A stretch of DNA of 8,301 nucleotides. Origin: Bacteroidota bacterium. GTDB taxonomy: Bacteria; Bacteroidota; Bacteroidia; NS11-12g; UBA9320. Below are positions 1-6,860 of the stretch, one piece after another; the stretch's first letter is position 1; each line of letters opens with the position of its first letter. A program made the translations under genes and the position numbers. A model generated the notes under the pieces. That model did not search any database, was not told the origin of the DNA, and saw only the letters and a list, made by a program, of their open reading frames with translations. The stretch is taken from NCBI GenBank assembly GCA_947499775.1, contig CANMPY010000062.1, forward strand, positions 1 through 8,301, in the 5' to 3' direction.

Positions 1-16
1 CAAAATTTTCACCCAT
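1..16 (-). CDS. Possible 5' end of a co-directional gene downstream of kdsD (truncated by window edge)
   Basis: On the minus strand an ATG lies 8 bases after the kdsD stop codon, preceded by an A/G-rich stretch (GAAAAG). It opens a frame reading M-G-E-N-F before the window ends. The spacing suggests a second gene in the same operon as kdsD. From memory of Bacteroidota gene order, kdsD is often followed by tatC (twin-arginine translocase subunit), and a short polar N-terminus would fit. Five residues cannot establish identity, so this is inference from position only. Confidence 0.35.
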
Positions 17-24
17 CTTTTCTA

Positions 25-1047
25 TTAACTTATACCTTCTTTATTTAAATCATGAAAATGAACAATTCCAGCGTAACCATTATTTTCGGTTACAATAATC
101 TGTGTAATCTTCTTCTCGGTCATAACCATAGCAGCTTGCATAGCCATACTATCAGCAGCTAACGAAATTGGATTGGCAGCCATAATATCTTTTGCTTTTA
201 AATTTTTTATAGTATCGTGTTTCTCAAGCATACGTCTTATATCGCCATCGGTTATTATTCCTATTAAATCGCCTTGCGAATTACATACTGCCGTGGCGCC
301 AAGTCGCCCATTTGTAATTTCTACAATTACCTTTTTAATATCATCCTCTTGATTAACTAAAGGTTTACTGTTGGTAAAAATAAAGTCTTTTAATGTTAGA
401 TACAATTGTTTGCCTAGAGCACCGCCTGGATGAACCTGTGCAAAATCGCCTGAGGTAAATTTACGGGCTTTCAATAAACATACTGCTAAAGCGTCGCCCA
501 TAGCTAATTGCGCTGTTGTGCTCGATGTTGGAGCTAAATTATTAGGGCATGCTTCTATTTCTACTGTCGTATTAATGACAAAATCGCATTGCTTGGCTAA
601 ATATGAATCAATATTACCAACCATGCCGATTAAAATATTTTTTCGGCTTTTTAATAAGGGTACTAAATTTTTTATTTCGGGCGTTTCGCCACTTTTCGAA
701 ATACAGAGAACAATATCATGAACTTGAATCATTCCCAAATCGCCATGCAACGCATCGGCAGCATGCATAAATAATGCAGGCGTACCAGTGCTGTTAAGGG
801 TTGCCACTATTTTATTAGCAATAATTGCACTCTTACCAATGCCCGTAATCACTACCCTACCACTTGATTTTAGAATAAGATTTACCGATTCGGCAAAATC
901 ATTGTTTATAAAATTAATAAGATTGTTTACAGATTCCGCCTCAATCTGCAAGGTATTAATTCCATTTTCTTTTATTTCGCGGAAATTTTCCAATAAGTCG
1001 ATAAATTTTGGCTGCAAAAATAAATATAATGCTTGCAAGTTGGGCAT
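25..1047 (-). CDS. kdsD: Arabinose-5-phosphate isomerase (KpsF/GutQ family, SIS + tandem CBS domains)
   Basis: The product interconverts D-ribulose 5-phosphate and D-arabinose 5-phosphate in the cytoplasm, the first step towards Kdo for lipopolysaccharide. The SIS domain covers about residues 45-215, with GIGKS at 69-73, HGDLG at 101-105, a serine/glycine sugar-phosphate loop at 117-121 and an APTSSTTAQ stretch at 172-180. Two CBS domains follow, about 220-275 and 285-338. The E. coli KdsD active-site residues as I remember them (K59, H88, E111, E152, H193) all map here at a constant offset of 13: K72, H101, E124, E165, H206. The enzyme therefore looks intact. The ATG at 1045-1047 gives 340 residues, but the first 18 do not resemble the family. 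A promoter-like word inside them (1015-1022) suggests that the true start is the in-frame TTG at 991-993, giving 322 residues, close to the usual length. The gene is divergent from recQ. Confidence 0.95.
   Translation of the reverse strand: MPNLQALYLFLQPKFIDLLENFREIKENGINTLQIEAESVNNLINFINNDFAESVNLILKSSGRVVITGIGKSAIIANKIVATLNSTGTPALFMHAADALHGDLGMIQVHDIVLCISKSGETPEIKNLVPLLKSRKNILIGMVGNIDSYLAKQCDFVINTTVEIEACPNNLAPTSSTTAQLAMGDALAVCLLKARKFTSGDFAQVHPGGALGKQLYLTLKDFIFTNSKPLVNQEDDIKKVIVEITNGRLGATAVCNSQGDLIGIITDGDIRRMLEKHDTIKNLKAKDIMAANPISLAADSMAMQAAMVMTEKKITQIIVTENNGYAGIVHFHDLNKEGIS
1015..1022 (-). promoter_or_regulatory. Candidate -7 promoter element for kdsD (TAnnTTTG)
   Basis: Read on the minus strand the bases are TATTTTTG, an exact match to the Bacteroidota -7 consensus TAnnTTTG. 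It lies inside the longest kdsD reading frame. A transcript starting about 7 bases downstream would begin near 1008, before the in-frame TTG at 991-993 but after the upstream ATG at 1047. No TTTG -33 element sits at the ideal 19-21 base distance: TTG is 13 bases away and TTTG is 26 bases away. The match therefore rests on the -7 word alone. Confidence 0.4.
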
Positions 1048-1064
1048 TCAAAATATTAATTTAG
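1032..1064 (+). promoter_or_regulatory. Weak candidate promoter for recQ
   Basis: CTTG at 1032-1035 and TAATTTAG at 1057-1064 are separated by 21 bases, which fits the Bacteroidota TTTG/TAnnTTTG layout. The -7 word has one mismatch (A at its seventh position) and the -33 element is also imperfect. Transcription would start near 1071, about 30 bases before the recQ ATG. The elements lie in the short divergent interval shared with kdsD and overlap the palindrome CTTGCAAG at 1032-1039. Confidence 0.25.
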
Positions 1065-1101
1065 TGGCATTAATAATAAATAGAAATAGAGAGATTAAAA
1101 T

Positions 1102-3294
1102 ATGAATGTTGAAGAGTTGGATTTAAAAGCTAAATTGAAGGAATTTTTTGGTTTTGATAGTTATAAAGGAAACCAAGAACTTGTTATCCAGTCCATTATG
1201 CATGGCGAGGATTGTTTTGTAATAATGCCTACTGGTGCGGGTAAATCATTGTGCTACCAGCTTCCTGCTTTAATACAAGGCGGCACTGCCATTATCATTT
1301 CGCCATTAATTGCGCTAATGAAAAATCAGGTTGATTTGATAAGGGGTTTTGGCGATAATGATGCCGTTGCTCATTTTCTCAACTCATCGCTAACCAAAAC
1401 CGATTCGACCAAGGTAAAACAAGATGTAATTTCAGGAAAAACAAAATTACTTTATGTAGCCCCCGAAACGCTAAAAAAGGACGAAACCGTTGAATTTCTT
1501 CGTTCCATAAAAGTTTCTTTTGTAGCGGTTGATGAGGCGCATTGCATTTCGGAATGGGGACACGATTTTAGGCCTGAATACCGTAGAATAAAACAAATTA
1601 TTAAATCGATTGACGATGTGCCAATCGTTGCACTTACTGCCACTGCTACGCCTAAAGTTCAATCCGATATTCAGAAAAATTTAGGAATGAATGATGCTAT
1701 TGTCTATAAATCATCCTTTAATAGAGGTAACTTGTTTTATGAAGTTAGAGAAAAAGGCAAAAAGGATAAAACACTAAAAGATATTTTAGGGATTATTAAT
1801 GCACGCAAAGGAAAATCAATAATTATTTATTGCTTAAGTAGAAAGAAAGTTGAAGAAATTGCTTCCATTTTAGTAGCAAATGGGATTAAGGCTCTTCCCT
1901 ATCACGCAGGATTAGATGCTAAAACACGTGTTATTAACCAAGATGCATTTTTAAAAGAAGATGCAGATGTAATAGTAGCCACTATTGCATTTGGTATGGG
2001 TATTGATAAGCCAGATATTAGATGTGTTATTCACTACGATGTTCCAAAATCATTGGAGGGGTATTATCAAGAAACCGGAAGGGCTGGAAGAGATGGAATG
2101 GATGGAGATTGTATTTTATTTTATAATCCTGCCGATACCGAAAAACTTGAAAAATTCATGAAAGATAAGCCAGTAGCGGAACGAGAAATCGGCACTCAAC
2201 TTATTTTTGAAATGTCGAGCTTTGCCGAATCTTCTCAATGCCGAAGAAAGATATTACTGCATTATTTTGGTGAAAATTTTGATGAAGAAAATTGTGGTAA
2301 AATGTGCGATAATTGCAGACACCCTAAAACCATGAATGACGTTACACAATCATTGAGCGATGTTTTGGAAGCTGTAAAAGAAACATCAGGAAAAGTAAAT
2401 CAAGCACACATTATTGATTTGATTAGAGGAGTAAAATCTGACGAAATCAAAGTATATAGGCACGACCAACTTGAAACATTTGGCGTAGGAAGCGAAAAAG
2501 ACGAAAACTACTGGAAAAGTGTAGTGCGATTGGCCCTGCTTGAGAACTATGTACAAAAGAGTATTGAAAATTATGGATTATTAAACATTACCGAAAAAGG
2601 TGAAAAATTCCTAAAAAATCCTATTACCCACAAAATTGGTGTAGATCAGGAATTTGAGAAGGTGTCGGACGAAGATTACGAACAATTCCAAATCGAAAAC
2701 GTATACGATGAGGAACTATTTGGCCGTTTAAAAGAACTGCAAAAACTTGTAGCTAAAAAGGAAAATCTTCCGCCTTATGTCATCTTTCAAGAAACTGCCT
2801 TGGAAGAAATGGCTACAAAATATCCAATAACCATTGAGGAGTTTGAAAACATTCAAGGTGTAGGGAAAAATAAAGCTAAGAAATTTGGAGAGCCTTTCGT
2901 TGCGCTTATAGCGTTATATGTGGAAGAAAACGAAATTGAAAGACCTCAAGATATGGTTTTAAAAACTGTAGCTAACAAATCGGGTAAGAAAATTCAAATC
3001 ATTCAAAATATTGACAAAAAGGCTGACCTTGAAGATTTATGTTCCTCATTAGGAATGTCATTTAATGAACTATTAAATGAGCTTGAAAATATTGTATACA
3101 CTGGTACTAAAATAAATATTAAATATTTTATTGATGAATTGATGGATGAGGCTACTCAAGCCGAAGTTTATGACCATTTCAGAAAATCGCAGAAAGATGA
3201 TATTGATGCGGCAGTTAAAGCCTTCGATGGAGATTTTACACATGAAGAACTTGGACTAATGCGTATCCAATTTATCTCAGATGTTGCCAATTAA
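1102..3294 (+). CDS. recQ: ATP-dependent DNA helicase RecQ
   Basis: This is a 3'-5' superfamily 2 DNA helicase acting in recombination, repair and restart of stalled forks. All core motifs are visible. Walker A is TGAGKS at 44-49, followed by the Q-L-P stretch. The DEAH box is at 144-147, leading straight into the RecQ aromatic-rich loop (148-160). Motif III is TATAT, about 179-183. Motif V is around FGMGIDKP (297-304), and motif VI is Q323 with R327 and R330. The zinc-binding module has four cysteines at 380, 398, 402 and 405. A winged-helix RQC domain spans about 410-515 and an HRDC domain about 535-610. The last roughly 115 residues form a helical tail that I associate with Bacteroidota RecQ proteins. 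The length of 730 is normal for this phylum and longer than E. coli RecQ. The ATG is preceded by an A/T-rich leader. Nothing appears truncated or frameshifted, and there are no defence-type partners next to it. Confidence 0.97.
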   Translation: MNVEELDLKAKLKEFFGFDSYKGNQELVIQSIMHGEDCFVIMPTGAGKSLCYQLPALIQGGTAIIISPLIALMKNQVDLIRGFGDNDAVAHFLNSSLTKTDSTKVKQDVISGKTKLLYVAPETLKKDETVEFLRSIKVSFVAVDEAHCISEWGHDFRPEYRRIKQIIKSIDDVPIVALTATATPKVQSDIQKNLGMNDAIVYKSSFNRGNLFYEVREKGKKDKTLKDILGIINARKGKSIIIYCLSRKKVEEIASILVANGIKALPYHAGLDAKTRVINQDAFLKEDADVIVATIAFGMGIDKPDIRCVIHYDVPKSLEGYYQETGRAGRDGMDGDCILFYNPADTEKLEKFMKDKPVAEREIGTQLIFEMSSFAESSQCRRKILLHYFGENFDEENCGKMCDNCRHPKTMNDVTQSLSDVLEAVKETSGKVNQAHIIDLIRGVKSDEIKVYRHDQLETFGVGSEKDENYWKSVVRLALLENYVQKSIENYGLLNITEKGEKFLKNPITHKIGVDQEFEKVSDEDYEQFQIENVYDEELFGRLKELQKLVAKKENLPPYVIFQETALEEMATKYPITIEEFENIQGVGKNKAKKFGEPFVALIALYVEENEIERPQDMVLKTVANKSGKKIQIIQNIDKKADLEDLCSSLGMSFNELLNELENIVYTGTKINIKYFIDELMDEATQAEVYDHFRKSQKDDIDAAVKAFDGDFTHEELGLMRIQFISDVAN

Positions 3295-3310
3295 TTTTGA
3301 GAGTACAGAT

Positions 3311-3340
3311 ATTTTTAATTAGCACAGGGATTTTTAATTA
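3311..3340. repeat. Short direct repeat, two copies of ATTTTTAATTA
   Basis: The 11-base word ATTTTTAATTA occurs at 3311-3321 and again at 3330-3340, giving a 19-base period with 8 bases between copies. It lies just after the recQ stop codon. In DNA this A/T-rich the repeat may be chance. No function is assigned. Confidence 0.45.
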
Positions 3341-3409
3341 AGTTTCAATAATTTTAAACAAAAATATAATTTTCAATCCCCTTATTAGAAGACAATCCTG
3401 CGATAGCAT

Positions 3410-3457
3410 AACCTTATTACCTTATTTATAATTTCAATAAGGCAGTAAGGTTTTTTT
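3410..3457 (+). terminator. Rho-independent terminator downstream of recQ
   Basis: The left arm at 3410-3426 and the right arm at 3436-3452 can pair over 17 positions, with one G-U pair and one A-C mismatch, around a 9-base loop (TATAATTTC). Seven T residues run from 3451 to 3457, the usual layout for an intrinsic terminator on the plus strand. No T-tract borders the left arm, so it is unlikely to work in both directions. It lies about 115 bases after the recQ stop codon and separates recQ from tyrS transcription. Confidence 0.85.
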
Positions 3458-3593
3458 ATAACAACTTGGCTTTGATGGTTCAATTAAGATTTCATAACTA
3501 ATAAATAGAAGTAAATTGCACCGTTTTTATGATCTCAAACTATTCAACGCCACAATTCTCAAATCTCCTTAATCATATCTCATAATCTAAAAA

Positions 3594-4880
3594 ATGCCAA
3601 AATACAATTTCATAGAAGAATTAAGATGGCGCAATATGCTTCATGATATTATGCCGGGCACCGAAGATCTTCTTAAATCTGAAGAGGTGGCGGGCTATAT
3701 AGGTTTTGACCCTACAGCTGATTCACTTGGAGTTGGCAATTTGGTTCAAATTATGATGTTACTCCATTTTCAAAGAGCAGGCCATAAGCCAATAGCCTTG
3801 GTGGGCGGGGCAACCGGAATGGTGGGAGACCCTAGCGGAAAAAGTTTGGAACGCAATTTATTGGATGAAACCACTTTAAACCATAACTTAGCCTGTCAGA
3901 AAAAACAAATCGAAAAGTTTTTAGATTTTGATTGTGGTACAAATTCAGCCGAAATAGTAAACAATTACGAGTGGTTTAAAGCATTAAGTTTTCTTGATTT
4001 TATTAGAGATATTGGAAAACACATCTCCATTAATTACATGTTAGCCAAAGACTCGGTAAAAAGCAGATTAGAAAGCGGAATGTCTTTCACCGAATTTTCT
4101 TACCAACTCGTTCAAGGCTACGATTTTTACTGGCTAAATTTACATATGGGCGTCAAGCTACAAATGGGAGGTAGCGATCAATGGGGAAATATTGTGACTG
4201 GTACTGAACTTATCCGTCGAAAAAGCAAAGGCGAAGCCTATGCCATAACTACGCCATTAATTAAGAAAACCGATGGTACAAAATTTGGCAAAACCGAAGG
4301 TGGAAATATATGGTTAGACCGTAATAAAACGTCACCCTATAAATTTTATCAATTTTGGTTAAATGCTGCAGATGGCGATGCTCAAAATTACATTCGGGTC
4401 TTTACATTATTCACCAAAGAAGAAATTGAACTTTTGGAAATAGAACACAACGCAGCTCCTCACCTGAGGATTTTGCAAAAAGCAGTGGCCAAAGACATAA
4501 CCACACGCGTTCATTCAGAATCTGATTATCTAAACGCAGTAGAAGCATCTGCTATTTTATTTGGCAATACTACTTCAGCCTTGCTCAAAACTATTGATGG
4601 GCAAACCATTTTGGAAATTTTTGAAGGCGTACCTCAATCTGAAATTTCAAGAGTAGACTTGCAAAACGGAATTAATTTAATAGACCTTCTAGCTGAAAAA
4701 ACAGGAATATTTTCATCTCGTGGACAAGCTAGAGAATTAACCAAATCGGGCGCAATAAGCATCAATAAAGAAAAAGTAACCGATTTGGATTTCACTATTT
4801 CGATTACTCATTTGATTAGTGATAAATATATTATAGTTCAAAAAGGAAAGAAAAATTATTATTTGGTTATCGCTAAATAA
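3594..4880 (+). CDS. tyrS: Tyrosyl-tRNA synthetase (class Ic)
   Basis: TyrRS activates tyrosine with ATP and charges tRNA-Tyr in the cytoplasm. The N-terminus (FIEELRWRNMLHDIMPGTE, 6-24) matches bacterial TyrRS. The Rossmann core includes GFDPTADS (37-44) and the GGATGMVGDPSGKS segment (71-84). The tyrosine-pocket residues Y170, Q174 and D177 are present, as is GSDQWGN (193-199). The KMSKS equivalent is KFGKT (230-234), standard for TyrRS. An S4 RNA-binding domain occupies about 365-428. The 428-residue length is normal. The odd point is the HIGH motif: at 46-49 it reads G-V-G-N, so the first histidine, which stabilises the ATP transition state in the Bacillus enzyme, is glycine and the second is asparagine. 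The rest of the protein shows no decay. The start is the ATG after an A-rich stretch. It is transcribed separately from recQ, from which it is insulated by a terminator. Confidence 0.96.
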   Translation: MPKYNFIEELRWRNMLHDIMPGTEDLLKSEEVAGYIGFDPTADSLGVGNLVQIMMLLHFQRAGHKPIALVGGATGMVGDPSGKSLERNLLDETTLNHNLACQKKQIEKFLDFDCGTNSAEIVNNYEWFKALSFLDFIRDIGKHISINYMLAKDSVKSRLESGMSFTEFSYQLVQGYDFYWLNLHMGVKLQMGGSDQWGNIVTGTELIRRKSKGEAYAITTPLIKKTDGTKFGKTEGGNIWLDRNKTSPYKFYQFWLNAADGDAQNYIRVFTLFTKEEIELLEIEHNAAPHLRILQKAVAKDITTRVHSESDYLNAVEASAILFGNTTSALLKTIDGQTILEIFEGVPQSEISRVDLQNGINLIDLLAEKTGIFSSRGQARELTKSGAISINKEKVTDLDFTISITHLISDKYIIVQKGKKNYYLVIAK

Positions 4881-4931
4881 TTGATTTATTTTAACCCCTA
4901 AATACTCAATCACTAAATTAATAAAACGATT

Positions 4932-5345
4932 ATGCCGCATATACTTAAAAACATTTTAGCCGTAGTTGCAGGACTTATTATTGGAGGTTCAGTAAATATG
5001 GCCCTCATAATGATTAGTGGTTCCGTTATAGCACCACCTAATGGAGCCGATGTGACTACTATGGAAGGGCTAAAATCTAACCTTCATTTATTTGAACCAA
5101 AACATTTTATATTCCCATTTTTAGCTCACGCCCTAGGCACACTTGTTGGGGCTTTTATTGCTTTTATCATCGCGGCAACTCACAAAATGACTTTTGCCTT
5201 AAGTATAGGCTTCTTTTTTTTAGTTGGAGGAATTCTAAACATAGTAATGCTTCCTTCCCCGCTTTGGTTTACACTTTTAGATTTAGGCATAGCCTATATT
5301 CCTATGGGTTACTTAGGTGCTAAATTAGCTGCCTTAAAAAAGTAA
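4932..5345 (+). CDS. Small protein with four predicted membrane segments, function unknown
   Basis: I do not recognise a named family. The 137-residue product is strongly hydrophobic, with probable transmembrane helices at about 6-33, 57-82, 86-108 and 112-134. The second and third helices are joined by a very short loop containing H84 and K85. A soluble loop at about 34-56 carries the conserved-looking stretch HLFEPKHFIFPFLAHALGT (52-70), rich in histidine, phenylalanine and proline. The first helix has glycines at 14, 18 and 19, suitable for helix packing. No signal peptide, lipobox or catalytic motif is visible. It starts 51 bases after the tyrS stop codon on the same strand with no terminator between, so co-transcription with tyrS is possible. 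I have a general memory of similar uncharacterised proteins in Bacteroidota, but cannot attach a function. That the gene is real is supported by its coherent hydrophobic pattern and single uninterrupted frame. Confidence 0.8.
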   Translation: MPHILKNILAVVAGLIIGGSVNMALIMISGSVIAPPNGADVTTMEGLKSNLHLFEPKHFIFPFLAHALGTLVGAFIAFIIAATHKMTFALSIGFFFLVGGILNIVMLPSPLWFTLLDLGIAYIPMGYLGAKLAALKK

Positions 5346-5389
5346 TTCATCCGACTACTTTTATAGTATAGTGTTCTAAAATTTGAGCC

Positions 5390-5415
5390 TATAAAATGAC
5401 TAATTGTATTTTATA
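5390..5415. repeat. Inverted repeat TATAAAAT-N10-ATTTTATA upstream of the beta-helix gene
   Basis: A perfect 8-base inverted repeat lies at 5390-5397 and 5408-5415 with a 10-base centre, in the 100-base gap before the gene starting at 5446. The arms are pure A/T, so a stem would be weak and chance is possible. It overlaps the area where a promoter would be expected: TTTG at 5382-5385 lies 21 bases before the imperfect -7 word TATTTTAT at 5407-5414. It could be an operator, but this is speculative. Confidence 0.3.
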
Positions 5416-5445
5416 AATAACGAGCCAATCATTTCAAAGTAGCAG

Positions 5446-6858
5446 ATGAAGACAATAATCACCCTCCTCCTTTTCGTGTTATGTAGTGGGTTAAGTATTG
5501 CCAAAACCTGGAAAGTTGGAACATCAAGAACATACAAACTACCAAGCCAAGTTGCTACCTTGGTATCGCAAGGCGATACCGTAGAAATAGATGCGGGCGT
5601 TTATAGTTCCGATGTAGCTAAATGGACAGCAAATAATCTTGTTATAAAAGGTGTAGGCGGATTGGCCCACTTAAAATCCAATGGAAATGCATCGGGTGGA
5701 AAAGGGATTTGGGTTATTGCTGGCCATGGTGTAAAAATTGAATATATCGAATTTTCGGAATGTGCGGTTCCCGATCATAACGGAGCAGGGATACGTATAG
5801 AAGGAAAAAACATTAGCATTAGCTACTGCTATTTTCATCATAATGAAAATGGAATATTAGCGGGCACTGTAAATCCAAGTACAATAATCATAGAATATAC
5901 TGAATTTGGATTCAACGGCTATGGTGATGGATTAACGCACAACTTATATATCAATCATGTTGACACCTTAATATTTAGGTATAATTATTCGCATCATGCC
6001 ATGGTTGGCCATGAACTAAAAAGCCGAGCCAATGTTAATTATATCCTTTACAACAGACTCAGCGACGAAACGAATGGCACAGCAAGCCGGAACATTGATT
6101 TGCCTAATGGCGGAACATCTTATATCATCGGTAATATTATTGAACAAGGGCCACAAACCCAAAATTCTAATCTTATTGGGTACGGATTAGAAGGATTTAC
6201 AAATACCTCCGCTAATGAAGTATATGCTATTAATAACACCATCATTAATAACAGAAACGGCGGCAGTTTTTTTTCGTTTCAAGCTGGCACCGTTTTATTT
6301 AAAGCGTTTAATAATATTATAGCAGGTCAAGGTAATTTTATAACAGGAACTGTGCCATCTAATTTGGATACGGCAAACAATAGCATTATAACCACCTTAA
6401 GCTCGTTTGGCTTCGCTAATTCTTCAAACTACGATTATCACCTAACAAGTAGCAGCAAAACGTGTATTAATAATGGCAAATATCCTGGCACTGCTTCCTC
6501 GTTTAAATTAAACCCTACAAGTGAATATTTACATTCAAATAAAACAATGGCACGGTGTGTATCTGGAATTTTAGATATTGGGGCATATGAATATTGCACC
6601 TTAAGCCAAAAAGAAACGCCATTTATATTTTACAGGCTCTACCCAAATCCATCAAATGGAAAGCTAACCATCGAAACGCCATCGTCATTAAATAACACCC
6701 TAGAAATTTACTCTGTTTTAGGAACATTGATAGGCCAGTATAAATTAACCAAACCCCAAACAGAAATTCAATTAAACTTAGAGGAGGGGATGTATTATTA
6801 CCAAATAAACAATCAAGATAAAATGGTAATTAAAGGAAAAATTATACTTAAATACTAA
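5446..6858 (+). CDS. Secreted right-handed parallel beta-helix protein with T9SS C-terminal sorting domain
   Basis: The N-terminus is a Sec signal peptide: K2, a hydrophobic core at about 4-14, and likely cleavage after the A19 of SIA. Residues about 25-345 form a right-handed parallel beta-helix of the pectin-lyase type, seen as recurring I/V-x-I/V and N/G turn patterns (for example 93-104, 115-130, 147-158, 172-182, 225-232, 259-267). The best-conserved block runs from GHELKSRA (188-195) through DLPNGG (218-223) to YGLEG (246-250). A Por-type C-terminal domain covers about 395-470, with YPNPSNG at 399-405, a V/I-rich sandwich and GMYYYQI near 448-454. This domain directs export by the type IX system to the surface or medium. 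Such folds commonly bind or cleave polysaccharides, but I see no identifiable lyase or hydrolase active site, so no enzyme activity is assigned. The neighbours are housekeeping genes, not a polysaccharide utilisation locus. The ATG at 5446 places the signal peptide exactly at the N-terminus. Confidence 0.88.
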   Translation: MKTIITLLLFVLCSGLSIAKTWKVGTSRTYKLPSQVATLVSQGDTVEIDAGVYSSDVAKWTANNLVIKGVGGLAHLKSNGNASGGKGIWVIAGHGVKIEYIEFSECAVPDHNGAGIRIEGKNISISYCYFHHNENGILAGTVNPSTIIIEYTEFGFNGYGDGLTHNLYINHVDTLIFRYNYSHHAMVGHELKSRANVNYILYNRLSDETNGTASRNIDLPNGGTSYIIGNIIEQGPQTQNSNLIGYGLEGFTNTSANEVYAINNTIINNRNGGSFFSFQAGTVLFKAFNNIIAGQGNFITGTVPSNLDTANNSIITTLSSFGFANSSNYDYHLTSSSKTCINNGKYPGTASSFKLNPTSEYLHSNKTMARCVSGILDIGAYEYCTLSQKETPFIFYRLYPNPSNGKLTIETPSSLNNTLEIYSVLGTLIGQYKLTKPQTEIQLNLEEGMYYYQINNQDKMVIKGKIILKY

Positions 6859-6860
6859 AT

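Larger units (their letters stand above)
3295..3593. other. Gene-free gap between recQ and tyrS
   Basis: This 299-base interval holds no supported gene on either strand. It contains an 11-base direct repeat (3311-3340), an intrinsic terminator (3410-3457), and about 135 bases before tyrS in which the tyrS promoter should lie. No clean TTTG/TAnnTTTG pair was found there. The nearest words are TTTG at 3471-3474 and an imperfect TAAATTGC at 3512-3519, which are too far apart to work together. No tRNA cloverleaf was seen. T-box control is not supported. Confidence 0.7.

Noticed and set aside
518..1105. Two plus-strand open frames (518-721 and 788-1105) opposite kdsD
   Set aside because: They lie antisense to a well-supported kdsD with intact catalytic residues, have no recognisable domains, and look like chance frames in a complementary strand.
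1452..1662. Two overlapping minus-strand frames opposite recQ
   Set aside because: They are antisense to the helicase motifs around the DEAH box of recQ. Two different frames are open at the same place, which is typical of shadow frames.
1102..3294. RecQ-like helicase as part of a defence system
   Set aside because: The protein has the complete housekeeping RecQ layout (helicase, zinc, RQC, HRDC). Its neighbours are kdsD and tyrS, with no nuclease, methylase, reverse transcriptase or other defence-type gene in the window.
3458..3593. T-box or other amino-acid-responsive leader ahead of tyrS
   Set aside because: The terminator hairpin lies about 135 bases upstream of tyrS, no T-box sequence or specifier structure is visible, and T-box control is not expected in Bacteroidota. 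The hairpin is better explained as the recQ terminator.
4737..4940. Minus-strand frame opposite the end of tyrS
   Set aside because: It covers the conserved S4 domain of tyrS on the other strand, has no start context and shows no family features.
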